From assembly GCA_023455425.1 (NCBI GenBank), contig JAEYCM010000020.1, positions 45,644-109,643 of the forward strand: a stretch of DNA of 64,000 bases, read 5' to 3'. Source of the stretch: Bacillota bacterium (lineage in GTDB: Bacteria > Bacillota > Clostridia > Christensenellales > CAG-138). Each line of letters starts with the position of its first letter. Position 1 is the first letter of the stretch. Shown one piece after another: positions 24,434-34,269 of the stretch. The notes beneath the pieces are model-generated. The model was not told the DNA's origin. It saw nothing but the letters and a program-made list of their open reading frames with translations, and made no database searches. Made by a program: the position numbers and the translations under genes.

Positions 24434-26812
24434 ATGCTACGTTTTGAACCGTATTTACAGGAAAACGCAGCGCTAAGTAAACGCATTGCGAAAGAAAACG
24501 GGATTTCCGTTCTTTTGGCGTCCTTGCTGATAAACCGGGGAATTTGCGAACACGGGGAAATTGCGGCGTTCCTGCATCCCGGGCCGGAGCAGCTCTGTGA
24601 CCCGTTTCTTTTGGACGGTATGCGGGCTGCGGTTGCGCGTATTCGAAAGGCGCTGGAACAAAAGGAGCGCATCTGCGTATATGGGGACTATGATGCGGAC
24701 GGCGTATGCTCCACCGCCATGTTGGTCACATATCTCCGCACACAGGGCGCTGATGTGTTGCATTATCTTCCTTCCCGCCATACGGAAGGGTACGGCATGA
24801 ACGTTGAAGCGCTCAAGACCGTTGCTTCCCGGGGTGTCGCTTTGATCGTCACGGTGGACAACGGCATTGCGGCAAAGGAAGAAGTCGCCCTATGCTATGC
24901 GCTTGGCATGGAGGTCATCATAACGGACCACCATCAATGCCCGGAAGAACTGCCGGCTTGTAGCGCCGTCATCAATCCGCATGTAAGCGGCAGCGCGTAT
25001 CCCAACCCGGATCTTTGCGGGGCGGGGGTGGCGTTAAAACTCATACAGGCTCTGGGCGCAACGCAGGCGCAGCTGCAAGGATACCTGCCGCTTGCGGCGC
25101 TGGCCACAGTGGCGGATATCGTACCCCTGCGCGGGGAGAACCGTGCTATCGTCAGCATGGGCATGCCGCTTGTGCCCGGTCATATGGGGCTTAGGGCGCT
25201 GCTTGCGGTATCGGGCAGCGCGGGGCAGGAGATTACAAGCGAAACGCTCGCATTCCGGCTTGCCCCGCGCATCAACGCCGCGGGCCGGATGGGAGACGCG
25301 GAACGCGCGCTGCTGCTGTTGATGGCGGAAGACGAAAGCAGGGCGCAATCACTGGCCCTTGTGCTCAATGAGGAAAATGAGCGCAGGCAGGATGAGGAAA
25401 GAGGCATTCTGCTCGAAGCGCGCCGTATGCTGCAGGGCAAAAATGTAGCGGCTATGCGTGCGATTGTACTGTATTCCCCCAATTGGAGCCCGGGGGTCAT
25501 CGGCATTGTAGCGTCCAAACTGGTGGACGAATATTATAGACCGGTGCTGTTGTTCCATTTGAGTGAGGGCGTGCTCACGGGTTCCTGCCGCAGCATACCG
25601 GGCGTACACCTGTACGAAGCTTTAAGCGCATTCGGCGGGATGTTCCTGCGGTTTGGCGGGCATGCGCAGGCGGCTGGGCTTACCATGGAATTTGAGAAGT
25701 TCCATGAATTTTCCGCAGCGTTTGACGCCTACTTGCGCAAAGCCTACCCGGCCTCCGTTTTTGTTCCGTCCGCAAAATACGAATGCGCGCTCAACCTGCC
25801 GCAGCTTACGCTGCAAACCGCGCAGGAGCTTTCGCTGCTTGCGCCGTATGGGGAAGGCAATCCCCAGCCGGTATTCCTTGCGCACGATATTGGCCTTACA
25901 GATGTGGAGACGATGGGCAGGGACGGCGCGCATCTAAGAGCCAACGCGGAGCAGGAGGGGCGGTCGGTCCGTCTTGTGGCCTTTGGAAGGGGTAAGGACA
26001 GCGGCACGTATATGGGCGGCGGGCGTTTCAACATCCTGTATACGCCAGAAGCGAATGTGTGGCAGCAAAGGGCGCGCCTGCAGCTGATGCTGCGCGCCAT
26101 CAAACCCGTTTCCCCGTTTGAAAGCCCGCAGCGTATCGCAAATGGCGCAATGAAATTTTATGATGCTTTTTTTCGGAATTTTTTATATAATGATATTTGT
26201 GGCGCTGACACCGTGTCCGTGGGGGATATGGATACAGCCGTGATCCGGGCCTTGGAAGAGGAACCCGAGGGAACGCTTGTTCTCTGCCTGACGCCCGCAG
26301 GCGCGTTAAGTCTAAGCAGCCTTTTGGATGCGAACGGGCTTACCGATCTTGCGGATGTCTATTTCCACAGGATTCCGCAGGAGCAGGGTACGGGCAACGC
26401 TGTGGTGCTGGCCCCGTATTTCACCGGAGAAGCGTTTGTGCATGCGCGTATTTTCGTGTATGACGGCTATATGCCATATGCGCCTGCGCTCAAATTTTCG
26501 GGCAGCGCGTATGTGCCCATGGACTCTAAGGCAGATACGCTGCTTGCGCCGCTGTCGCTTTCCCGTACGGAAATGGGCTACCTGTATCAGGTATTTCTTT
26601 CCCGTTTGAAGCTTGGCGCAGCACCCCGTTGGGAGCTTGTCGCGCTTCCGGCGCTACCGGGCCGTGAAGCCGCCATGATGGCGCTTTTAGTGTTTATAGA
26701 GCTTGGCTTTTTTGAATGGAACGCCAGGGACGATATCGTATCCGCATCCGCCGGGGCAGCGCCGCGCGGCCTGTTTGAAAGCGGGCTGTATTCCGCGGCA
26801 AATATCAGCTGA
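24434..26812 (+). CDS. recJ: Single-stranded-DNA exonuclease RecJ
   Basis: RecJ degrades single-stranded DNA 5' to 3' in recombination and mismatch repair. The 792-residue product has the DHH catalytic motifs CVYGDYDADGVCSTAML, TVDNGIA and ITDHHQCPEELPAC, then DHHA1 with GGHAQAAGLT, an OB-like domain (about residues 460-560), and a C-terminal region of about 220 residues of the kind seen in Firmicutes RecJ (B. subtilis RecJ is about 790 residues). The ATG at 24434 has AGAGGAAG upstream. Earlier in-frame starts lie inside secF and are rejected. Confidence 0.95.
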   Translation: MLRFEPYLQENAALSKRIAKENGISVLLASLLINRGICEHGEIAAFLHPGPEQLCDPFLLDGMRAAVARIRKALEQKERICVYGDYDADGVCSTAMLVTYLRTQGADVLHYLPSRHTEGYGMNVEALKTVASRGVALIVTVDNGIAAKEEVALCYALGMEVIITDHHQCPEELPACSAVINPHVSGSAYPNPDLCGAGVALKLIQALGATQAQLQGYLPLAALATVADIVPLRGENRAIVSMGMPLVPGHMGLRALLAVSGSAGQEITSETLAFRLAPRINAAGRMGDAERALLLLMAEDESRAQSLALVLNEENERRQDEERGILLEARRMLQGKNVAAMRAIVLYSPNWSPGVIGIVASKLVDEYYRPVLLFHLSEGVLTGSCRSIPGVHLYEALSAFGGMFLRFGGHAQAAGLTMEFEKFHEFSAAFDAYLRKAYPASVFVPSAKYECALNLPQLTLQTAQELSLLAPYGEGNPQPVFLAHDIGLTDVETMGRDGAHLRANAEQEGRSVRLVAFGRGKDSGTYMGGGRFNILYTPEANVWQQRARLQLMLRAIKPVSPFESPQRIANGAMKFYDAFFRNFLYNDICGADTVSVGDMDTAVIRALEEEPEGTLVLCLTPAGALSLSSLLDANGLTDLADVYFHRIPQEQGTGNAVVLAPYFTGEAFVHARIFVYDGYMPYAPALKFSGSAYVPMDSKADTLLAPLSLSRTEMGYLYQVFLSRLKLGAAPRWELVALPALPGREAAMMALLVFIELGFFEWNARDDIVSASAGAAPRGLFESGLYSAANIS

Positions 26813-26844
26813 CTCAGGGCAATTGCAATTGAGGAGGAACAACT

Positions 26845-27357
26845 ATGGACTTAAAATCGTATATCCGCAATATTCCCGATTTCCCCAAGGAAGGCATTCT
26901 GTTTCGGGATATCACGACACTCCTCAAGGATAAGGACGCTTACCGTGAGCTGGTGTGCACCATTGTAAAATCGCTCGAAGGCAAAGAGGTTGATCTTGTG
27001 ATCGGGCCCGAAGCGCGCGGGTTTGTCATCGGCTCCGCGGTTGCCTATGCGATGGGCGCGGGCTTTATTGTGGCGCGCAAGCCCGGCAAGCTTCCTGCAA
27101 AAACCAACCGCTATTCCTACGGCCTGGAGTACGGCACGGACGTTCTCGAGGTACATGAGGATGCCATAAAACCGGGGCAGAAGATCGTGATTGTGGACGA
27201 TCTTTTGGCGACCGGCGGCACGGCGCTTGCTACCATCCGCCTTGCGGAACAGGCGGGCGGGGAAGTCGTGGGAGCGCGTTTTGCCATTGAGCTTATGGAT
27301 CTTAATGGCCGCGAACTGCTCAAAGGTTACGATGTTTGCGCCGTAATGGAGTTTTAA
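26845..27357 (+). CDS. apt: Adenine phosphoribosyltransferase
   Basis: Apt salvages adenine with PRPP to AMP. The 170-residue protein has the family opening DLKSYIRNIPDFPKEGILFRD (split here), the GPEARGFVIGSAVAYAMGAGF segment, PGKLPAKTNRYSYGLEYGTD, and the PRPP loop IVDDLLATGGTALAT. Length is standard. The gene order recJ-apt-rsh is widely conserved in Firmicutes. RBS is GAGGAGG. Confidence 0.98.
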   Translation: MDLKSYIRNIPDFPKEGILFRDITTLLKDKDAYRELVCTIVKSLEGKEVDLVIGPEARGFVIGSAVAYAMGAGFIVARKPGKLPAKTNRYSYGLEYGTDVLEVHEDAIKPGQKIVIVDDLLATGGTALATIRLAEQAGGEVVGARFAIELMDLNGRELLKGYDVCAVMEF

Positions 27358-27373
27358 TTTTTACGTAAAAGAG

Positions 27374-27402
27374 ATAAATCAACGGCACTGCCGTTGATTT
27401 AT
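27374..27402 (+). terminator. Long AT-rich hairpin after apt
   Basis: ATAAATCAACGGC and GCCGTTGATTTAT form a 13-base perfect stem with a 3-base loop. No long T-run follows (GCTTTG), so termination strength is uncertain. Confidence 0.55.
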
Positions 27403-27456
27403 GCTTTGTATCAAAAGCGTTTGTCCCGTAGAGTTTGACGGAAAGGAGGGGAGCGT

Positions 27457-29700
27457 ATGGAGCAGCAGGCGGTAGGCTACTGTGTCAGAAAAGAATTTAT
27501 GCAGCCACATGTGGACCAGCTATATGACATCTGCAAAAAGACGTTTACGCCGGAGCAGTTAAAGCTGCTGCAAAAGGCGATTGATTTTGCAAAGGACGTC
27601 CATAGGGAACAGCGCCGGGAATCGGGCGAATTGTACTATATGCACCCCGAAGCCGTCGCTATCATGCTCTACGAAATGGGCATGGATTGCCCCACCGTCA
27701 TCGCGGGCCTGCTGCATGACGTCGTAGAGGATGGCAAGGATGTTTCCGTGGAGAAGGTTTCAGCCCTCTTTGGGGACGAGATCGCCACCATGGTGGACGG
27801 CGTCACCAAGCTGACCAAATCCGGCGAACAGGATTTTATCACCAAGCAGGAGCAGCAGGCGGAAAACCTGAGGAAGCTGTTCCTTGCTATGGCCAACAAT
27901 GTGCGCGTGGTCATCATCAAGCTTGCGGACCGTTTGCACAACATGCGCACGCTCGAATACTGCGACACCACAAAGCGCGCCAGAAAGGCAAAAGAAACGC
28001 TGGAGGTCTACGCCCCGCTCGCGCACCGTTTTGGTATGGGCGCCATCAAGGGCGAACTCGAAGACCTTTCCTTCATGCACCTGATGCCCGATGAATACGA
28101 GCAGTTGCGCGAGGCGATCGAACCGCGCCAGGCGGAACGCATGGAGCTGTTAAAGAGCGCCATCGACACCATTAAAGAGCACCTGGACGCCGTGAACATC
28201 CATGCGGAAATCAACGGCAGGCCAAAGCATCTCTACAGCATCTATCGTAAGATGACCAAGCAGAGTAGGCCGCTCGATGAAATTTATGATTTAATAGCCA
28301 TCCGTATTATCGTGGAGACGGTAAACGATTGTTACGCGACGCTGGGCGTCATCCATTCCGTATGGAAGCCGATGCCGGGGCGGTTTAAAGACTACATTGC
28401 CATGCCCAAGACCAACATGTACCGCTCGCTGCACACCACGCTCTTCGGCGATCACGGCTTGCCGTTTGAAGTGCAGATTCGTACTTCTGAAATGCACCGC
28501 ACGGCGGAATACGGTATCGCGGCGCACTGGATGTACAAAGAAGGCCGCGGCAACCAGGACGATCTGGACGGCAAAATGGCCTGGCTGCGGCAGGCGCTGG
28601 AGCTTGATAACGACGCCGACAGCGCGCGGGACTTTGTGGACGGCGTCATGAAGGATTTCTTCAGCGAGTACGTCTTCGTCTTAACGCCGCGCGGAGAAAT
28701 TTTAGATCTTCCCACCGGGTCTACGCCGCTTGATTTTGCCTACCGCATCCATACCAATGTGGGACACCGCTGCCAGCACGCAAAGGTGAACGGCAGCATG
28801 GTCCGCCTTGACTATAAGCTCAAAACCAACGATGTGGTGGAAATTATCACCTCATCCAACCAGCTTGGCCCCAGCCGGGATTGGCTGCATATCGTCAAGA
28901 CCCAGCAGGCGAAATCCAAGATCCGGCAATGGTTCAAAAAGGCAAACCGGGAAGAAAACGTGCAAAAAGGGCGTGAAATGCTCGAAGGTGCCGCCAAGCG
29001 CCACGGGCAGCAGCTTTCGCTTCTCACCAAGCCCGAGTTTTACGCGGATCTTCTTAAAAAGCTTAATATGAGCAGTATGGACGACGTGTACAACGCCATC
29101 GGCTACGGCGGCATTTCCACCGGCCAGGTGCTGCATCGTTTGATGGAGAAGCAGCGCAAGCAGGCGCAGGAAGAGGAAATGCTCCAGCGCATGCGCGCCA
29201 TAGAGGAAAACGGCGGCATCCAGCAGCGGCCCATTGAGCACAAGTCCACCAGCATGCACGGCGTGATCGTGCATGGCGAGCCCAACATGATGGTGCGCTT
29301 CGCGCACTGTTGCAGCCCTGTGCCGGGGGATGACATTATTGGATATATCACGCGCGGGCGCGGCGTCTCCATCCACCGCAAGGATTGCCCCAACGCAAAA
29401 GAACTGGTGGGGGAAGAAGGCCGGATCATTCCCGTGGAATGGGCGGTGGACGAAAAGTCCAGCTATACGGCAAACATCAACCTGACCGCCGGCGACAGGC
29501 CGGGTATTTTGATGGATGTTTCGCAGGTGCTCTTAAGCATGAACGTCAACATTAAGACCATCAACGCGAAGACGGATAAAAACGGAATGGTGTACGTACA
29601 GATGTCCTTTGACATCACCAATACCTCGCAGCTCAACAACATTATAAAGAATTTGCGGAAGATCAAAGCGGTTACGGAAGTATACCGCTCCGGCCACTGA
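27457..29700 (+). CDS. relA: Bifunctional (p)ppGpp synthetase/hydrolase (Rsh)
   Basis: The protein makes and degrades the stringent-response alarmone (p)ppGpp. The 747 residues contain the HD hydrolase domain with intact HDVVED near residue 90, the synthetase domain (about 255-375: PLDEIYDLIAIRIIVETVND, then KDYIAMPKTNMYRSLHTT and EVQIRTSEMH), a TGS domain (about 410-470, VFVLTPRGEILDLPTGSTPL), a zinc-finger-like segment with CCSPVPGDDI, and a C-terminal ACT domain. Both catalytic centres look intact. RBS is AAAGGAGGGG. The order rsh-dtd-MBL hydrolase-hemZ follows a common Firmicutes cluster. Confidence 0.97.
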   Translation: MEQQAVGYCVRKEFMQPHVDQLYDICKKTFTPEQLKLLQKAIDFAKDVHREQRRESGELYYMHPEAVAIMLYEMGMDCPTVIAGLLHDVVEDGKDVSVEKVSALFGDEIATMVDGVTKLTKSGEQDFITKQEQQAENLRKLFLAMANNVRVVIIKLADRLHNMRTLEYCDTTKRARKAKETLEVYAPLAHRFGMGAIKGELEDLSFMHLMPDEYEQLREAIEPRQAERMELLKSAIDTIKEHLDAVNIHAEINGRPKHLYSIYRKMTKQSRPLDEIYDLIAIRIIVETVNDCYATLGVIHSVWKPMPGRFKDYIAMPKTNMYRSLHTTLFGDHGLPFEVQIRTSEMHRTAEYGIAAHWMYKEGRGNQDDLDGKMAWLRQALELDNDADSARDFVDGVMKDFFSEYVFVLTPRGEILDLPTGSTPLDFAYRIHTNVGHRCQHAKVNGSMVRLDYKLKTNDVVEIITSSNQLGPSRDWLHIVKTQQAKSKIRQWFKKANREENVQKGREMLEGAAKRHGQQLSLLTKPEFYADLLKKLNMSSMDDVYNAIGYGGISTGQVLHRLMEKQRKQAQEEEMLQRMRAIEENGGIQQRPIEHKSTSMHGVIVHGEPNMMVRFAHCCSPVPGDDIIGYITRGRGVSIHRKDCPNAKELVGEEGRIIPVEWAVDEKSSYTANINLTAGDRPGILMDVSQVLLSMNVNIKTINAKTDKNGMVYVQMSFDITNTSQLNNIIKNLRKIKAVTEVYRSGH

Positions 29701-29722
29701 ACGGATTCACTTAGGAGGAACG

Positions 29723-30169
29723 ATGCGGGCGGTTGTACAGCGCGTCAAGCGCGCCAGCGTGAAAGTTGAAGAAAGCGTGACGGGCAGCATTGAAAAAGGG
29801 CTGCTCGTGTTTTTAGGCATCGAAGAAGCAGATACCGGCGAGGACGTCCGATATATCTGCGATAAAGTGATAAACCTTCGGATATTTGAGGACGAGGCGG
29901 GCAAAATGAACCGTTCGGTCCTTGACGAAGGAGGGAGCGTGCTGCTCGTTTCCCAGTTTACGCTGTACGGCGACGCGCGCAATGGCCGAAGGCCAAGCTT
30001 CAGCAAGGCGGCGCGCCCGGAAAACGCCATGCCGCTCTATGAAAAAGCCATCCGCATGCTCAAAGAGGCGGTTCCGGTGGAAACAGGCGAATTTCAGGCC
30101 ATGATGGAGGTTTCCCTCCTCAACGACGGACCTGTTACCATACTGCTCGAAAGCAAGAGGTTGTTTTAA
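29723..30169 (+). CDS. dtd: D-aminoacyl-tRNA deacylase
   Basis: Dtd removes D-amino acids and misplaced glycine from tRNA. The 148-residue protein has MRAVVQRVKRASVKVE, the active-site motif SQFTLYGDARNGRRPSF and the C-terminal GPVTILLESK containing the Gly-Pro pair typical of the family. Length is exact for the family. Its stop overlaps the next start (TAATG). Confidence 0.97.
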   Translation: MRAVVQRVKRASVKVEESVTGSIEKGLLVFLGIEEADTGEDVRYICDKVINLRIFEDEAGKMNRSVLDEGGSVLLVSQFTLYGDARNGRRPSFSKAARPENAMPLYEKAIRMLKEAVPVETGEFQAMMEVSLLNDGPVTILLESKRLF

Positions 30170-30810
30170 TGCATATTGAGACCATCATCTCGGGCCCCTT
30201 GGACGTCAACTGCTATGTGCTGTGGGAGGACGGCGGTTCCTGTGCTCTGATCGATCCCGCAGCGGAAGAGCCGGTGCTCGATTATATAGGCACCCAGCGC
30301 CTCAACTGTACGCATATCCTTTTGACCCACGGGCATTTTGACCATATCGGAGGCGTTGCGGGCATCAAGGATAAGACGGGCGCGCTTGTATGCATCCACC
30401 AAGAGGACGCGGGGATGCTTACAAGCGATAGTGAAAGCCTTGGCGCAATGATGGGCTTTCACAACGCGCCGGTTCGGCCGGACCTGCTGCTTGGAGACGG
30501 GGACATGATCGAAGCTGTGGGGACAAAACTCCGTGTCATCCATACGCCCGGCCACACACGGGGCGGGGTCTGTTATCTGGAAGAAAGTGGACGCGTGCTG
30601 TTCACGGGCGATACCATATTCCGCCTTGGCGCGGGCCGGGCGGATTTCCAAGGCTCGGACGAACGGGACCTGTACCGTTCCATCGTAAATAAGCTCTTCA
30701 CGCTTGACGGGGATTATACGCTATATCCCGGCCATAACCGCCCCACCACACTGGAGATGGAGCGCGAGCGTAATACGTTTATCCGCCATTACAGGGGGTT
30801 CGGGTGGTAA
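30169..30810 (+). CDS. MBL-fold metallohydrolase (glyoxalase II-like, YqgX family)
   Basis: The 213-residue protein has the binuclear metal motif THGHFDHIGG, a further ligand in HTPGHTRGG, an Asp in FTGDTIFRLGAGRAD and a last His in YPGHNRPTT. This is the short MBL form often called hydroxyacylglutathione hydrolase but lacking the C-terminal substrate domain of GloB, so the substrate is uncertain. It overlaps dtd by one base and the hemZ start by seven bases, implying one transcript. Confidence 0.9.
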   Translation: MHIETIISGPLDVNCYVLWEDGGSCALIDPAAEEPVLDYIGTQRLNCTHILLTHGHFDHIGGVAGIKDKTGALVCIHQEDAGMLTSDSESLGAMMGFHNAPVRPDLLLGDGDMIEAVGTKLRVIHTPGHTRGGVCYLEESGRVLFTGDTIFRLGAGRADFQGSDERDLYRSIVNKLFTLDGDYTLYPGHNRPTTLEMERERNTFIRHYRGFGW

Positions 30811-32273
30811 GGCTTCACACCAACAAGGAAGAATATTGGAACGACCTGTGCGAAATCATCCGCGCATACTTGGGTATGGCGGAAATCAAAGCTATTCCCG
30901 TCTTTGAGGACGTGGAAGGATACGCATTATCTGTTGTTCTTGTTCAGCAAAACGGCTATCGGGCGTTTGCGCAGGGCCGGAAAGATGGCGCCCGTTTCGT
31001 TGCCTCTATCCCGGTAAAAGCAAGCATGGAAGATGCGCCGCTTTTATTGAAGCGGCAGGAAAAGCGCGCGATGAAGATTGCGCTTTTTCGTGTACTGCGT
31101 GAGCTGGAGCCCGACATTCTCCTGCCCTGGGGGTCGCTGACCGGCATACGCCCCACCAAGCTGCTGCGCGAGCTGATGGAGGACATAGGGGAACCAGAAG
31201 CGCTGCGCATGTTTTCTGAAGAATTTGACGTGCAGCCCGCAAAGGCCGCGCTTGCCTCAAAAATTGTAGAGATTCAGCAGCCAATTTTGCAAAGCGTGCG
31301 GCCCGATGAGGTCAGCCTGTATGTCGGCATCCCATATTGCAGGACGCGCTGCCTGTACTGCTCGTTTCCTTCCGTGGTATCGGGGGATAAGGGTGTGCCG
31401 GACCTGTATTTTGACGCGCTGCTCCAGGAACTCTCCTTGAGCGCGGCCATCGTTCGGGAGGCGGGCTTTGCTGTGCGCAGTACGTATATTGGCGGCGGTA
31501 CGCCCACCGTGCTTTCGGCCAATCAACTGACAAGGCTTTTGGAACATACAAAAACCTGTTACGGCGGTTTTGGCATGGAGCTGACGGTAGAGGCCGGGCG
31601 GCCGGATTCGTTACATGAAGAAAAACTTCGCGCCTTGCATGCGGCAGGCGTAAAACGTATTTCGTTAAACCCGCAGACCATGCAGCATGAAACGCTCAGG
31701 CGGATTGGCCGGGAGCACACGCCCGAAGAGCTTGTCGCAATATACCGTGTGGCGCGTGAAATCGGGTTTCAAAGCATCAATATGGACGTTATTGCGGGCC
31801 TTCCCGGCGAAAGCCCTGCGGAGTTTGAGGATACGCTCAGGCAAATTGAAACGCTTAAGCCGGACAACCTGACGGTGCATACGCTGGCGGTCAAGCGTTC
31901 TTCCCGCTTAAAGGAACAGATCGAAACATATCCGCTGCCCGAGCCTGCCGCTGCGGAGCGCATGGTGGAACTTGGCATGGAATATGCGCGGAGAATGGGG
32001 ATGCAGCCGTATTACATGTACCGGCAGAAATATATGCGCGGCAATCTCGAGAACGTGGGCTATGCCGTGCCCGACAAAGAATGCATCTACAACGTGGACA
32101 TGATGGAGGAAGCCGTCAGCATCATGGCGCATGGCGCGGGGTCTATGACCAAACGCGTGTTTTTGGGACGCGATCTCAGGGTGGAGCGTCTGCCCGCGCC
32201 AAAGGATATTGCGACATATCTAAATAAACTGCCTGCTTTTTTGGAAAGCAAGCGGGCACTGTTCTGCGAGTAA
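30804..32273 (+). CDS. hemZ: HemZ-type coproporphyrinogen dehydrogenase-like radical SAM enzyme
   Basis: The 489-residue protein has a HemZ-specific N-terminal domain (about 1-165), then a radical-SAM core with CxxxCxxC in YCRTRCLYCSF, YIGGGTPTVLSA and TVEAGRPDSL, and a C-terminal HemN-like region with PYYMYRQKYMRGNLENVGY. HemN relatives oxidise coproporphyrinogen III or transfer methyl groups or haem; HemZ function is less certain. Start GTG at 30804 with AGGGGG upstream and overlap with the MBL gene. An anaerobe without other haem genes nearby may use it for another purpose. Confidence 0.88.
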   Translation: MVRLHTNKEEYWNDLCEIIRAYLGMAEIKAIPVFEDVEGYALSVVLVQQNGYRAFAQGRKDGARFVASIPVKASMEDAPLLLKRQEKRAMKIALFRVLRELEPDILLPWGSLTGIRPTKLLRELMEDIGEPEALRMFSEEFDVQPAKAALASKIVEIQQPILQSVRPDEVSLYVGIPYCRTRCLYCSFPSVVSGDKGVPDLYFDALLQELSLSAAIVREAGFAVRSTYIGGGTPTVLSANQLTRLLEHTKTCYGGFGMELTVEAGRPDSLHEEKLRALHAAGVKRISLNPQTMQHETLRRIGREHTPEELVAIYRVAREIGFQSINMDVIAGLPGESPAEFEDTLRQIETLKPDNLTVHTLAVKRSSRLKEQIETYPLPEPAAAERMVELGMEYARRMGMQPYYMYRQKYMRGNLENVGYAVPDKECIYNVDMMEEAVSIMAHGAGSMTKRVFLGRDLRVERLPAPKDIATYLNKLPAFLESKRALFCE

Positions 32274-32297
32274 GTTCCAACATCATTTAAAAAATAA

Positions 32298-32337
32298 AAA
32301 TATGCCCGGTAGGAGTAGAATCCCGCCGGGTATATTT
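32298..32337 (+). terminator. Hairpin after hemZ
   Basis: AAATATGCCCGG and CCGGGTATATTT pair over 12 positions with one G-T, around a 16-base loop. It lies between hemZ and the diguanylate cyclase gene. Confidence 0.65.
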
Positions 32338-32367
32338 AACTATTCCATTGTGAAATGTGGTGAGCAT

Positions 32368-34194
32368 ATGAAAAACGGCATCCAGGCAATCATTGACCGG
32401 GTCAGTTTGAAGAAGCTCATTTTCTGCGCGTTTCTTTTCATTTTGCTCTTTGTGACCGTAACAGTCTATGTGCAGCTTTCCGGGTTTATCGGGCAGGTCA
32501 GCCGTGCCCGTGCGGAAGGGATTACGCAACGGGTACTTCAGATTATCGGGGACCAGATGGATCATTACCTGCAGGGCCCGGAATATGTCAATGCGCTCAA
32601 TATTGAATTGGCGCAGAGCGGGAAGTTTGACCTCTCCAACCCGGACGAGTTGGGGAGAATATTCCTTCGGGAAGTGCTTACAAGCGAACAGGCGGATTAT
32701 ATCTATTTCGCCAACGAGCAGGGCGGCATTGTATCCTCCGGTGAAACGGACGACGGATATACGATTTCCCATACGCCCCGGATGCAGGCCGGAGCGTTTC
32801 TTATAAACGCTGCGGATAAAAACGGAACTATCCTCTCGCTTAGCAAACGTATTGAGGCGTTTGATCCGAGAAGCCGCGCTTGGTACAGCGAAGCGAAGGT
32901 TAAAAAAACAAGCCATTGGTCCGGAGTGTATGGCGGCGTCAGCGAGCCCACGCTTGGCATCACGGCCTCCGCGCCGCTTACGGATGCAGCGGGCAACATC
33001 ATCGGCGTGTTTGGCGCAGATATTTTATTGAACAAGCTTTCCGAATTTCTTGCACGCGTGGCGGTAACGCCCCGTTCCGAAATCTATCTGCTGGAAGAAA
33101 GCGGGCTTGTAATCGCTTCCTCGGATGAGACTCTTCCACTGTTTTCAGATACGCTGGAGCGCATGAAATCTTCCGACGCGACAGGTGTTCTCAAGGAAAG
33201 CTGGGATGTTCTTTCGGAAAATTCCAGACTATATCCCGGTTTTTCATCCAGCCTGGGAGAATACCGTATCGGCGGAGAAAGCCGGTACTTGAGCCTGAGC
33301 CGCTATACCTACAAAGACAATGCCAATATCAACTGGATTATCCTGATCGTGATGCCGCAGAAGGATCTCATTACCGATCAGGACGCATTATACCAAAGGC
33401 TTGTTATGATGCTTGCCATCGCCCTCGCGCTGTCCATGCTTGTCGGCGCGGGCATTGTGCGGATCATCCTGCGTCCCATCCGCATGCTCAAAGACAGCGT
33501 ACAGGAAATCTGCAGCGGAAGCTGGGGCAGGGAAATCCGCGTTCAACGAAAGGACGAGCTTGGGGAACTGGCCTCCGCCTTTAATGTCATGTCTGAAACC
33601 ATTCGCTCCACCTGCGACACGCTTGTGCAGAGGAACAAGGAGCTGCGTTATCTGAACGCGCACTTGGAGGATGTTGTCCATCAGCGGACAGAGGATTTGA
33701 GAAAGCTATCCATTACGGACGATCTGACGGGGCTTTACAATCACCGCTACATCATTGATTTTCTGCTGAAAAAAACCGAGGAGGCGGCAAGGTACCAGTA
33801 TCCGCTTTCTATTGCGCTCTTCGACCTGGATTATTTTAAGCGCATCAACGACTCTTACGGGCATTTAAAGGGCAACGAAGTCCTGATCAAGCTTGCAAAG
33901 TGTCTTACCGAAAACGTGCGCCATACGGATGTGGTAGGCCGTTACGGCGGGGAAGAGTTTTTGGTGATTTTACCCTATACGCCGTTGGAGGAAGCGTACG
34001 CAATTGCGGAGCGGATTCGCCGGAAGACGGAAGAATTGCTGTGGTTTGAGGAATATCCCGCAGTAAAAATCACAATCAGCGGCGGCGTCGCCATATTCCA
34101 AACCGATACCGACACGGCGGAAAAGCTGATTGCCCGCGCGGATGAAAGACTGTACCGCGCCAAAGAGTCCGGGCGCAACCGGATGGAAAAGTAG
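32368..34194 (+). CDS. Membrane-bound diguanylate cyclase (dCache-HAMP-GGDEF)
   Basis: The 608-residue protein has a membrane helix at about residues 15-37, an extracellular dCache-like sensor (about 40-340), a second helix (about 347-370), a HAMP linker and coiled coil (to about 445), and a GGDEF domain. The active site is GGEEF at 527-531. The product-inhibition I-site RxxD (RHTD, 518-521) sits five residues before it and is intact, so it should make cyclic di-GMP with feedback control. The ATG at 32368 follows GGTGAG. No EAL gene is adjacent; an HD-GYP protein lies at 53.6-54.3 kb. Confidence 0.93.
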   Translation: MKNGIQAIIDRVSLKKLIFCAFLFILLFVTVTVYVQLSGFIGQVSRARAEGITQRVLQIIGDQMDHYLQGPEYVNALNIELAQSGKFDLSNPDELGRIFLREVLTSEQADYIYFANEQGGIVSSGETDDGYTISHTPRMQAGAFLINAADKNGTILSLSKRIEAFDPRSRAWYSEAKVKKTSHWSGVYGGVSEPTLGITASAPLTDAAGNIIGVFGADILLNKLSEFLARVAVTPRSEIYLLEESGLVIASSDETLPLFSDTLERMKSSDATGVLKESWDVLSENSRLYPGFSSSLGEYRIGGESRYLSLSRYTYKDNANINWIILIVMPQKDLITDQDALYQRLVMMLAIALALSMLVGAGIVRIILRPIRMLKDSVQEICSGSWGREIRVQRKDELGELASAFNVMSETIRSTCDTLVQRNKELRYLNAHLEDVVHQRTEDLRKLSITDDLTGLYNHRYIIDFLLKKTEEAARYQYPLSIALFDLDYFKRINDSYGHLKGNEVLIKLAKCLTENVRHTDVVGRYGGEEFLVILPYTPLEEAYAIAERIRRKTEELLWFEEYPAVKITISGGVAIFQTDTDTAEKLIARADERLYRAKESGRNRMEK

Positions 34195-34232
34195 CGCGGA
34201 GGTGAGGCGTACTTGTATATTGCGCCACCCGG

Positions 34233-34262
34233 TTGACAGCGCGCCCTCCTTCGCGCTATACT
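34233..34262 (+). promoter_or_regulatory. Promoter of the T-box-valS transcript
   Basis: TTGACA (34233-34238), 18 bases, TATACT (34257-34262). A perfect -35 and good -10 place the transcript start near 34269. Confidence 0.85.
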
Positions 34263-34269
34263 TTACTTT

